A DNA stretch of 64,000 nucleotides from assembly GCF_001661265.1 (NCBI RefSeq), contig NW_017566992.1:1286892-1350891 (forward strand), written 5' to 3'. Positions 21,127 through 30,019 of the stretch are shown here, one piece after another. The notes under the pieces were generated by a model. It made no database searches and was not told the DNA's origin. It saw only the letters and a program-made list of their open reading frames with translations. The translations under genes were made by a program, and so were the position numbers. The DNA is from Saitoella complicata NRRL Y-17804. Lineage: Eukaryota; Ascomycota; Saitoellomycetes; Saitoellales; Saitoellaceae. The stretch's first letter is position 1. Each line of letters starts with the position of its first letter.

Positions 21127-22209
21127 TCATACAACCATACCCGGATGACTCGGTTCAACGAAGAAATGCTCACCTCGCTCCGTAACCTGGACTGTATCCC
21201 CTACTCTCAGCTCACCTTCCGTAACATCTGGTACCCCATATAAGCCGAAGCAAGGACTCCACTTCTTGCCTTCGTCTACTCGTCTGTACTTGGATAATTC
21301 CTTCAGAGGTTGTAGGGTCTGTTCGGCTTTATCCAGATCCACTGCTGTTACGACGCACCGCGGACATCGGCTAGGAGTATGGATGGTCATCACCGGTTTC
21401 TTTGAATTGTCCACCATGTCCTCGTCCTTGGTAGCAGGTTGTTGTGACCGAAGGACTTGGAGGGTTTGCCAGGTGTCCTCATCCCATGCTTCCACGTCTT
21501 CGCCCTCCAGCACCACATTTGGTCTGAATCTCTCCATAGTAACTGCCTCATCCAAACGCGCATTGAGCTCTTTCAACGAAGATGCGTTAACCACCAGCAG
21601 CGGGTATGCATCGTTCAGGTTGGTCTCAAGCTCGCGAGGAGAAGAGAGGTCTGGCATATTGCCAGTTACCGGACGTCCGCCATATCTGTGGCATAGCTTG
21701 ACTTTCCTTCCGAGGGCCTTTGAGAAGAAACTCGCGTACGGCTCACCCAGATCGATCGGACGATGCGGACATTTCCATAACATAATGGAATTCTCCAGCC
21801 GTGGCAAACTCTCCAGGGCGTCAAACTGTCGCGGTATGCGTATACTTGCTTCATCGATGCTCACTCTGTACCACTTATCACCATCTTCTAGATCAAGGTC
21901 TACTCTCACGTGTGCCAGTCTGGCACATTGCTTCAATGTCATGGTTGCCCACTTCGTCTCTCCATCCACATATTTGCGCTCCACGAACATCATGGTGTGA
22001 TCTCCGCTCAGCCCATACTGATCAAGTGTTGCTGATGACACAGCAAGACCGCGACAAGATTTGATGGGATAGATGTGTAGCTGCTTAATGCGAAGCTTTG
22101 CCTGCTGATCCTCCTCCGGAATTGGATCAACCGCTGATGGCAAGCGACCGAAGAGCGAAGCAGCGGACGATGAGACTGATGAGATCACTGAGCTAAAAGC
22201 TGATGCCAT
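21127..22209 (-). CDS. MOSC-domain protein (mARC-like molybdenum cofactor enzyme)
   Basis: Intronless, 360 residues from the ATG at 22209. An earlier in-frame ATG at 22446 would add 79 residues of unconvincing sequence. The MOSC N-terminal beta-barrel is marked by IKQLHIYPIKSCRGL. The MOSC core carries PLLVVNASSLKELNAR, RFRPNVVLEG and, near the end, PSRCPRCVVTAVDLDKAE, where the Cys residues match the place of the Mo-coordinating Cys in mARC proteins. FGLYGVPDVTEGELRVGDTV closes the fold. mARC enzymes reduce N-hydroxylated compounds with cytochrome b5. The Ser-rich N-terminus (SSVISSVSSSAASLFGR) could be a weak mitochondrial or membrane signal. Confidence 0.85.
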   Translation of the reverse strand: MASAFSSVISSVSSSAASLFGRLPSAVDPIPEEDQQAKLRIKQLHIYPIKSCRGLAVSSATLDQYGLSGDHTMMFVERKYVDGETKWATMTLKQCARLAHVRVDLDLEDGDKWYRVSIDEASIRIPRQFDALESLPRLENSIMLWKCPHRPIDLGEPYASFFSKALGRKVKLCHRYGGRPVTGNMPDLSSPRELETNLNDAYPLLVVNASSLKELNARLDEAVTMERFRPNVVLEGEDVEAWDEDTWQTLQVLRSQQPATKDEDMVDNSKKPVMTIHTPSRCPRCVVTAVDLDKAEQTLQPLKELSKYRRVDEGKKWSPCFGLYGVPDVTEGELRVGDTVQVTERGEHFFVEPSHPGMVV

Positions 22210-23027
22210 TCGTTCACGATTGTTGTCGACAGGTCGCTGGGAGCTTGCTGCCAAAAACCAGACCGCGCGGTGCGGGGAAAGGCCACGCGCAGTACAGTAG
22301 GGAGGGGTTAAACATTTCCAAACTCCTATCTTCAGCTGGAGCCTCAGTGAGACCCTCTGTCTGCACAACTGTCTGATCAGCATCCACACAGCTATCAACA
22401 CCTCCAGGAACTGTCTCTGCAGACAACTGTTCGGCTCTCGAAACAACGATTAGAGCATATTCCGCTTCCCTCGTCAGCCGTAAACGCTCGCTGTTGATTC
22501 TGTAGCGCAGTTCATGGTATTTCGAAAGCTGCTGGACATCCTCATCAACATTTGCCTTTAGCGGCGGCTGCTTCGTTCCGAACTGAGCCGTACGTTTACC
22601 CTTAGCCACGGCATTGGACCAGGAGCAAGTAGACTTCATGCTGCATCCACACCATGTTTCTGGCTTGTGAGACGGGCGGAAGCATGGCGAAATGAGTACA
22701 AGGGTGTGTTGCAAGGGTACCCGAGTTCATCCAGCAAAGTCTGTATGACTTCAGCTCCAACTTGCACAGTCAAAGGCTCATCAAATTCGGATATCCCATG
22801 CTATGCCTGACCCTTTCTTCGCAGGTAATCCCCGCTCAGGCCCCGTGCGAACTTACTCTTCAGGAAACGCTAGGCAAGATGTGCAGGCCTTACAATACTT
22901 CAGCGCGAAAACAAGTCACCAGAAGACGACACACATAGAAAAGCATACATTCCTAAACCATAAAGAGATATCGAAAGATCAAGCAGAGAAACACCTCATC
23001 CCTCTCCTCCCTCACTCCTCTGACACC
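22210..23027. other. Intergenic region between MOSC gene and phosphoketolase
   Basis: 818 bp, both neighbours on the minus strand. Apart from the doubtful frame at 22214-22714 I see no gene. The rightmost 300 bp should be the 3' untranslated part of the phosphoketolase mRNA. Confidence 0.4.
22214..22714 (-). CDS. Doubtful small open frame upstream of the MOSC gene
   Basis: A 166-codon open frame that ends 4 bp before the MOSC ATG. Its middle (KYHELRYRINSERLRLTREAEYAL, read from positions of about 22440-22530) looks helical and protein-like, while the first 25 and last 35 residues look random. No family is recognised and no splice sites improve it. It may be a small gene, or simply an open stretch in the MOSC 5' region. 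Confidence 0.2.
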   Translation of the reverse strand: MQHTLVLISPCFRPSHKPETWCGCSMKSTCSWSNAVAKGKRTAQFGTKQPPLKANVDEDVQQLSKYHELRYRINSERLRLTREAEYALIVVSRAEQLSAETVPGGVDSCVDADQTVVQTEGLTEAPAEDRSLEMFNPSLLYCAWPFPAPRGLVFGSKLPATCRQQS

Positions 23028-25513
23028 TTACTCGAACACAGGGGTATCATACGTATCCGCCGGGTCCTCGCCATGCTTCACGATATACTTGCCCAACTTC
23101 TGAATATCATGCTGGAGCCCCGCACACAACTCATGACTAACAAGTGCAACGCGCTTATTCCTCAATGCCCCACCCCTGAGTGCATGCATTGCAACATGGT
23201 ACCTCGAAACATGGTTTTGGACCATCATGTCGAAAGGTGTAGTCGTGGTACCTTCCTCGCGGTATCCCTCAATCGAGACGCGCTCGAGACCGGGACGGCC
23301 GAAGAGGAGGGACTTGAGTTCGCCGGGGTAGCCGTGGTAGTTGAAGTGAACGGGTCTATCCTTGGTGAAGAGGGCGTCGAAGTCGGCGTTGGTGAGGGCA
23401 TGGGGGTGTCCCTCATTCGCCGCCAAGATCATCAAGTCAGTGACGTTGACCACACGCACACGAAGCTCGGGACACTTCTTCCTCAAGAGGGCTGCGGCAG
23501 TGATAACCTCGAACGTAACCTCCACTCCAATACCAACCAACACAACATCAGGATCAACACCATCGTCGGTGGAAGCAAACTTCCAGATCGACGCACCAGC
23601 AATACAATGCTTCTCAGCCTCATCGGGGCTCAACCAAGTCGGCACAGGCTGCTTACTTCCAACCAACAGGTTAATGTAGTTCTTCGAGCGAAGCATATGC
23701 CCAATCGTGCTCATAGCACAGTTTGCGTCAGGGGGAAGGTAGACCCTAACAGCCTCCGGCTTGAGGTTCATCACCGCACCGATGAAGGACGGGTTTTGGT
23801 GGGAGAAACCGTTGTGTTCCTGACGTGCCCAGGTTGAGGTTTCGATGTAGTTGATGGAACCGACATCGCCCCTCCAAGCAGTTTCCTTGGCAATCTTCAT
23901 GAACTTGCCGTACTGGACCATCATTGTGTGAATGATGCCAAGGAAAGACTCGTAAGAGGGGAAAATACCGGTACGGCCCGTGAGAACGTATCCCTGCATC
24001 CATCCCTGACAACAATGCTCACTCAACACCTCGATGACACGACCTCCATTATGCGCACTCTCCGGCGCGACCTGGAAGTTACGTTGCGTGTACTTGAAGA
24101 CTCCGTCCAACTTGTTCGACATCAACTCATCCGGGGAGAACAATCTGACAGAGGTAGGGTTCTTCTCCATGACATCACCCAAGAAATTACCAATCTGCTT
24201 CATAGGCGAAGTCTGCTCCCCCTTCTCCACTGCCCTCGTCTTGAAATCGGGGACATCGAGTGCACGCCAGTTGGCATACGTCTCCTTCCTCTGTCCCATT
24301 CTCATCTCATGAATGTCAGGGACAATTTGCAAGGCATCCTGGATTGGGCTGCCATCCTCATTGAACAACTCCTCGGGTCCGTAGGACTTGAGCCACGAGT
24401 CCAACAACTTGAACTCCTCGTCGTCCGTTTTCGCCGTGGGAAGCGGGACCTGATGCGCATGGAACGTTCCCTCAATGGGAGTGCCATGTGCGGCCTTTGG
24501 TCCGCCCCATCCCTTCGGTGTACGTAGAATAATGACTGGGAAACGAGGCTTCATGATCGGCTTTCCACTCCTTGCAGCGGTCTGGATATCCTTGATGGTG
24601 TCGTATGCCCACGCCATACTTGCCGCCAAATCCTGGTCGATATGGGACATGTTCGAACCATCCGAGACACCATCAACGATACGAACCTGGTATCCATATC
24701 CGGTGAAGAGAGCTGTCAACTCACGATCATCCATACACCCAAAAATTGTTCTCTCCGAGATCTTGAAGCCGTTGACATGCAAAATGGGAATAACCGCTCC
24801 AGACTCCTTGGGGTCAACATACTTGTGCGAATGCCACGCCGTCGCAGTTGGCCCAGTCTCGGCTTCACCGTCGCCAACGACACATGTCACGATCAAGTCT
24901 GGGTTATCCATGACCGCACCCCAGGATACAGCGAGTGCGTATCCCAACTCACCACCCTCATGAATTGACCCCGGCACATTCGGCGAAACGTGCGACGGGA
25001 ACCCTCCCGGCCACGAAAAGCCCTTAATGAGGTTTGCAAGCCCATCCTGGTTACGTGCATACTGTGGATAAAACCTATGCAACGAATTCTCCAACCACAA
25101 CGAGGCCAGAATAGCGGGCGCACCATGTCCAGGTCCCGTGACGAAGATCATATTCACGTTCTTGGTCTTGATGAGGTGGTTTGCGTGAGCGTAGATGAGG
25201 TTGAGGCCGGGGCAGGTTCCCCAGTGTCCGAGGAGACGGTTCTTGATGTCGTCCTTCTTGAGGGGACGGCGGAGGAGGACGTTGTCTTGGAGGAAGATCA
25301 TGGCACCGGCGACATAATTTGCGGCACGCTGGAATGTCCGGATGGATTTGATGTCCTGTAGGGTTCATTAGCCTTGATCCACTCGCTGGGACTACCAAAA
25401 CATACCTTGTCGGACAAGACTTTGTTATCCAGCTTGATGTTCAAGTCAAGGATAGAGTCCGGCAGCAGAGACTGCGGCGGAGCCGGATTGGGTCCTGATT
25501 CTTCGATTGGCAT
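23028..25513 (-). CDS. XFP: Phosphoketolase (xylulose-5-P/fructose-6-P phosphoketolase)
   Basis: Exons 25513-25406 (36 codons) and 25355-23028 around a 50-nt phase-0 intron (donor GTATGT, acceptor CCTACAG) give 811 residues, the family's full length. It is a thiamine-diphosphate enzyme that splits xylulose 5-phosphate with phosphate to acetyl phosphate and glyceraldehyde 3-phosphate (or fructose 6-phosphate to erythrose 4-phosphate). Seen: GHWGTCPGLNLIYAH, GPGHGAP and the metal/ThDP motif GDGEAETGP ending in HVNGFKI. HQNPSFIGAV and VNVTDLMIL lie in the later domains. The fungal enzyme is cytosolic and gives a bypass from pentose phosphate to acetate. Fungal members are thought to descend from bacterial genes, but the intron and codon use here are ordinary for the window. 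Confidence 0.93.
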
Positions 25514-25950
25514 TGTCTATTACTGTCGTGAAAGATAGGGGATGTATGCTGCCCAGGTGGATATAGCGAGCCTTTTATTCAAACGTTCTCAGCCGAAACG
25601 CATGGTCCATGGTGGCTCGGCCCGGTCGGGAGCAACACCTGGTTATGACGTAACGACCACTCCACCATCAAACCTTGCGATTTAACACGATATGCCAAGG
25701 AGAATTAACTCCCAAGATGGCTATATGGATTAACTCGCGGTCGTGTCCCGTGTCTCGCTCCGACGCTAGAAGACAAGGGTAGTCGCGCGCTCCAAGCTCC
25801 GTCGCTACCGCAGAAGACAAGGGAAGGGAATGTCTCACGCGGGTCCTGCCAAAAGGAAATCAGGAAATGGGGTGATCTCACCTGTCAATTGCAATCCATC
25901 GCATTGGCATAACAGAGGATCGAAGCAATTGCAGAAGCGACATCAGCACA
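25514..25950. other. Divergent promoter region, phosphoketolase and MINDY-like gene
   Basis: 437 bp. It contains an imperfect direct repeat (25757-25779 and 25796-25823, both of the form GCTCCG.CGCTA...AGAAGACAAGGG) and a TATA-like AATAAAAGG towards the phosphoketolase. No gene is seen. Confidence 0.45.
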
Positions 25951-27117
25951 ATGGTCCATCAAGACGACGACCCAACATACCCCCTCCGATTTGTCCCGTT
26001 CGAAGACACCACCCTCGTTTTAGCCTGCCACGACTGCTCCTCTCCAAGCGCACCGCTCCTTGCCCTTTACAACGCCCTGACACTCTCGCACGCGATACCC
26101 TCACTCTCTCACGACCGCGAAGAAGTGTCTCTATCTTACGTCTTACGCGCGTTAACCAATTTCCTTGTCAATGGACAGATGCCGGCAGAGAAGATTGTGC
26201 AGGCATTGCGGTGTTTGCCACACTTGGCCAGTGGTGGGACGAGTGTTAACCCGAGGTTTGATGGTGGGTGGAAGGAATGGGCTGAACACTCTCCAACCTC
26301 GGCTACCCATCATGAGAAGGAGATCAACATCTTCGAGGCTTTCGGGATTCAATTGGTCCACGGCTGGATACCCTCTGCAGAGAGTAAAGCACTGTTCGGG
26401 GAGTTGTCACATGAACAAGCTCTCACCCTGATTTCCCTCGGCGAACAGACCCGGGAAGAGAAAGGTCCCGCAGACACATTCTCACCCGAAGAAATGCAAC
26501 TCCTTGTGCGTGCGGACGCGGTGAGTGAGTTTATCGACTCCACTCCCTCCCGATTTACACAGAGCGGCTTGGAACATCTACAGAAGACGTTAGAGGCAGA
26601 AAAGCCAGCCGTTCTGTGGAGGGGAGACGAGGGGTGGAGTGTAGTCGTTAAACACCGCGAAGGAGGAGGCTTATTCACCCTCGTCACCGACAACCGATGG
26701 GCGGGACACGAAGAAATTGTCTGGGCCTCCCTTAACCCCGACAACTCCTCTGCACAAGTGGAGTACTTTAACACAATGTGGATCCCACGAGACATCGACT
26801 CTTTCAGCCCCACAACTAGCACGACTCCGAGAGCAAAAGCAGAGGAATTGGCTGCCATCGCCTCACACTTTGCGAACCAAGACCGCCTGATCTCTCATTA
26901 CCAGCAAGCAGCTCAAATCCGCGCTATCTCGGCCAAGAAGGATGCCGCGATCGAGACGAGGGCTGATGATAGGATCATTGAGGGAAGAGGAGGGGAACGA
27001 ACGTTCGTTTTCGTGGATCGGGATAAGACGAAGATGGGGTTGAAGTTGAAGGGGAACAAGGTCAAGGCGAAGGATAAGGGGGAGAACGGGGCGAGAGCGG
27101 GGTGTGTTTTGATGTAG
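25951..27117 (+). CDS. MINDY-family protein (FAM63/DUF544), probably catalytically dead, with CaaX end
   Basis: Intronless, 388 residues. The MINDY fold is recognisable throughout: PLLALYNALTLS (about 35-46), LPHLASGGTSVNPRF, FEAFGIQLVHGW, VLWRGDEGWSVVVKH and FTLVTDNRW ending in EEIVWASL. Active MINDY enzymes, which trim K48-linked ubiquitin chains, have Cys in GPCPLLAI and His in RNNHFSTM. Here the first reads SAPLLAL (Cys replaced by Ala) and the second RGDEGWS (no His), so hydrolysis is not expected. The last four residues CVLM form a CaaX box predicted to be prenylated, as in animal MINDY-1, which ends CILL. A role as ubiquitin binder at membranes is inference. Confidence 0.82.
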   Translation: MVHQDDDPTYPLRFVPFEDTTLVLACHDCSSPSAPLLALYNALTLSHAIPSLSHDREEVSLSYVLRALTNFLVNGQMPAEKIVQALRCLPHLASGGTSVNPRFDGGWKEWAEHSPTSATHHEKEINIFEAFGIQLVHGWIPSAESKALFGELSHEQALTLISLGEQTREEKGPADTFSPEEMQLLVRADAVSEFIDSTPSRFTQSGLEHLQKTLEAEKPAVLWRGDEGWSVVVKHREGGGLFTLVTDNRWAGHEEIVWASLNPDNSSAQVEYFNTMWIPRDIDSFSPTTSTTPRAKAEELAAIASHFANQDRLISHYQQAAQIRAISAKKDAAIETRADDRIIEGRGGERTFVFVDRDKTKMGLKLKGNKVKAKDKGENGARAGCVLM

Positions 27118-27493
27118 GCATCCGAGGAGCAAGCGAAAAGTGTGGGAGGCAGGAAGAGAGGAGGGCGGTAATAGATGACATAGATGGCGGTTTGATACCC
27201 TTGAGATACCACAATAATGATGATTTGAGCTGCGTACGCGGGCTGTTGACTCAGCGAGCTTGAGTTGGCATGATCCCGACAACTCGAGCTCTCCAGAAGG
27301 ACCACATCATCGACGACTCAATTGACTTTCAAATGGCAAAACGCAATCAAACAAACCCTCCTATCTCGATCAATCAAACCATATTGCGTATGACGTTGGT
27401 ACTGTACCTATTGTACCCCGAGGCTGCATCTGCACGAATGGAAAGTCGCGCTGCCCGCTGCCCGCTGCAGATCACAAACCTCAATCAACCACG
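27118..27493. other. Intergenic region upstream of phosphoglycerate mutase
   Basis: 376 bp between two plus-strand genes. A short GCTGCCC triplet repeat (about 27450-27470) lies close to the start codon. No coding signal. Confidence 0.4.
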
Positions 27494-29126
27494 ATGTCCG
27501 AGCCCCCCCACAAAAAGGTAAGCACTCAAAACCGCATACAACCCCAAAGGTCCTCTTCTAACCAAACCTCATTGCTTCTAGAACAAGACCATGGTTCAGC
27601 CCAAGGAGAACGTTTGTTTGATCTGTATCGACGGTTGGGGTATTTCGCCCGTGAAGGGAACGAAGGGAGATGCTATCGAGGCTGCTGCGACCCCCGTCAT
27701 GGACGCCATGCAGGTCGACACTCCCTACGTTGAGCTCTCCGCTCATGGATTGGCTGTCGGCCTCCCCGATGGTCTCATGGGTAACTCCGAAGTCGGTCAC
27801 CTGAACATCGGTGCCGGCCGTGTCGTCTGGCAAGATTTGGTCCGTATCGACCAGACCATCAAGAACGACAAGCTTAACGAGGTCGAGAACCTCAACAAGG
27901 CCCTCGAGAACGCAAAGAACGGAAACGGACGTCTCCACTTTTTGGGTTTGGTCTCTGATGGAGGTGTTCACTCCCACCAGAAGCACTTGTACTCTTTGTT
28001 GAAGTATGCCAAGGACTTCGGTGTGCCCGAGTGTTACATTCATTTCTTCGGTGATGGTCGTGATACCGCGCCCAAGTCTGCTGCTGGATACATGGAGCAG
28101 TTGTTAGAGAAGACCAAGGAGTTGGGTTACGGTAAGCTCGCTACCGTTGTCGGCCGTTACTACGCCATGGACCGTGACAAGCGCTGGGAGCGTGTCCAAA
28201 TCGCCTTCGACGGATTGACCCAGGGTAAGGGTGAGGCCGCCGAGGAGTCCGACGCCGTCAAGAAGATCAACGAGCGTTACGAGCAGAAGGAGACCGACGA
28301 GTTCTTGAAGCCCATTATCTTCAACGGAGACGATGCCCGCATCAAGGACAACGACACCCTTTTCTTCTTCAACTATCGTTCCGACCGTATGCGTGAGCTT
28401 TCCCAGGTCTTCGGTGTTACCCCCGCTCCTATCGACTCCCCCATCCCCCAGAACCTCCACATTACCACCATGACCCAGTACAAGGCTGACTTCCCCTTCC
28501 CCGTCGCTTTCCTTCCTCAGCGCATGGACGACGTCCTCGCCGAGACTTTGGCCAAGCAGGGTGTCAAGCAGTGCCACATCGCCGAGACCGAGAAGTACGC
28601 TCACGTCACTTTCTTCTTCAACGGTGGTACCGAGCGCGAGTTCGACCAGGAGGTCCGCGATATGGTTCCCTCCCCCAAGGTTGCCACCTACGACAAGAAG
28701 CCCGAGATGTCTGTTCACGGTGTCGCAGAGCAGGTTGCTAAGCGTGTTTCCGAGGGCGAATTCCCCTTCATCGTCTGTAACCTTGCCAACCCCGACATGG
28801 TCGGCCACACTGGTGTCTACGACGCCGCCGTCGAGGCCGTCACCCACACTGACAAGGCTATCGGTGCCATCTACAAGGCTTGCAAGAAGCACAACTACAT
28901 CCTCTTTGTTACCTCCGACCACGGTAACGCCGAGAAGATGTTGTCTGAGGAAGGAACCCCCTTCACCGCTCACACCACTGCCAAGGTTCCTTTCGTGATG
29001 ACCTCTGAGCGTCACCAATTCAACAAGGAAAAGATTGGTGCTTTGTGTGATGTTGCCCCCACTATTTTGGATGTTATGGGTTTGGAGCAGCCTTCTGACA
29101 TGACTGGTGTTTCTTTGTTGGCTTAA
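27494..29126 (+). CDS. gpmI: Phosphoglycerate mutase, cofactor-independent
   Basis: Exon 1 at 27494-27517 (8 codons) joins exon 2 at 27582-29126 over a 64-nt phase-0 intron (donor GTAAGC, branch TCTAAC, acceptor TTCTAG), giving 522 residues. It interconverts 3- and 2-phosphoglycerate in glycolysis through a phosphoserine on the enzyme. The nucleophile Ser is in MGNSEVGHLNIGAG. Metal ligands include the ICIDGWG Asp, NPDMVGHTG and TSDHGNAEKM. Codon choice is strongly biased (GTC, AAG, AAC, CTC/TTG), as expected of a highly expressed enzyme. This form is found in filamentous ascomycetes and bacteria, while Saccharomyces uses the unrelated cofactor-dependent enzyme. Starting at MVQPKEN in exon 2 would lose only 11 residues. 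Confidence 0.94.
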
Positions 29127-29313
29127 GTTAGAGGGTATGGGAGACGTGTTTGATTAGACTGGGGTGCATGATGTGATATAGAGCACAGATCACGATCAAA
29201 AAAGTATATTTTACCGACCGATACCGAGACTTCTGTCCCTCATCCTCTATCGTATATTTCCTTCCTGTTCATCGTACACAATTCTTCTTTCCTTCCTCAC
29301 CTAGAGCAGTAGC

Positions 29314-29669
29314 TTAAGCAAGGAGCTTCTCCAACTCGCCAGTAGACTTCTTGGTCTGCAAGTCAGAGTTTCCACCAAGGTGCTGCCCGTTGATGAAGAT
29401 GTTAGGGACGGTACGCTGTCCAGTCTTCTCCTGGAGGTAATCCTGGATCTGGGCACCGTCGTCTACCTCATCGAGCTCGAGGACGTAGAACTTGATACCG
29501 AGCTGGGAGAGGGTGTTCTTAGCCTGCTTGCAGTATGGGCCTGTGGTCAACCTCGTTAGCTATGTCCATAGGACTCACAGAGAGGGAGCCCACAGTAAGA
29601 CTTGGAGAAGACGGCGATCTTGTTGTCGGCGATGGCCTTGTCGACCTTGGACTTGACGGCGGGAGACAT
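29314..29669 (-). CDS. GRX1: Dithiol glutaredoxin (CPYC type)
   Basis: Exons 29669-29594 and 29540-29314 around a 53-nt intron give 100 residues, the size of Grx1/Grx2. The intron interrupts the first Cys codon of the active site: exon 1 ends SKSY plus one base and exon 2 completes CPYCKQAK. Other signatures are TVPNIFINGQHLGG (cis-Pro and glutathione-binding) and the LEKLLA end. The donor used for this reading, GTGGGC, is weak. A better GTGAGT lies 15 nt inside but would leave a 38-nt intron and insert CGLPL. An in-frame ATG at 29747 would add 26 residues rich in Ser/Arg/His, which could be a mitochondrial presequence like that of yeast Grx2. It reduces disulfides and glutathione-mixed disulfides. 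Confidence 0.88.
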
Positions 29670-30019
29670 GATTCTTGGAGATGATTGAGAGAAAGCTGCG
29701 CCCATATGGTGGTGTGCGGAGGAGATGACCTTAATGGTGGTGCGCACACTTAGAGTCTTGCCGGCGATGACGTTAGGTCATGTTGCGGCCTCGAGACAGT
29801 AGTCTTGGAGGTCATCAATCCTCATAGTTCGAATAACTAAGAAGGTTGCTATCTCTATAGCTTCTCTCGTGTATATGTGACGAGTCATTAATACGTTGGG
29901 CCATGAGCCTCTGACCTTCCAAAAAGTGATACAAACAATATACCCCGGCCTCGATCGGTCCGCTCCGTCCCCATCCGGTCCAATCTATCATTAACAATCG
30001 TCTCATTAAATTGTCAACG

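Noticed and set aside
22803-23837. 344-codon plus-strand open frame
   Set aside because: It lies mostly antisense to the phosphoketolase C-terminal half, and its translation is the low-complexity mirror of a biased coding sequence.
28104-29018. 304-codon minus-strand open frame rich in Val/Leu/Gly
   Set aside because: It is antisense to phosphoglycerate mutase. Strong codon bias on the plus strand leaves the mirror frame free of stops.
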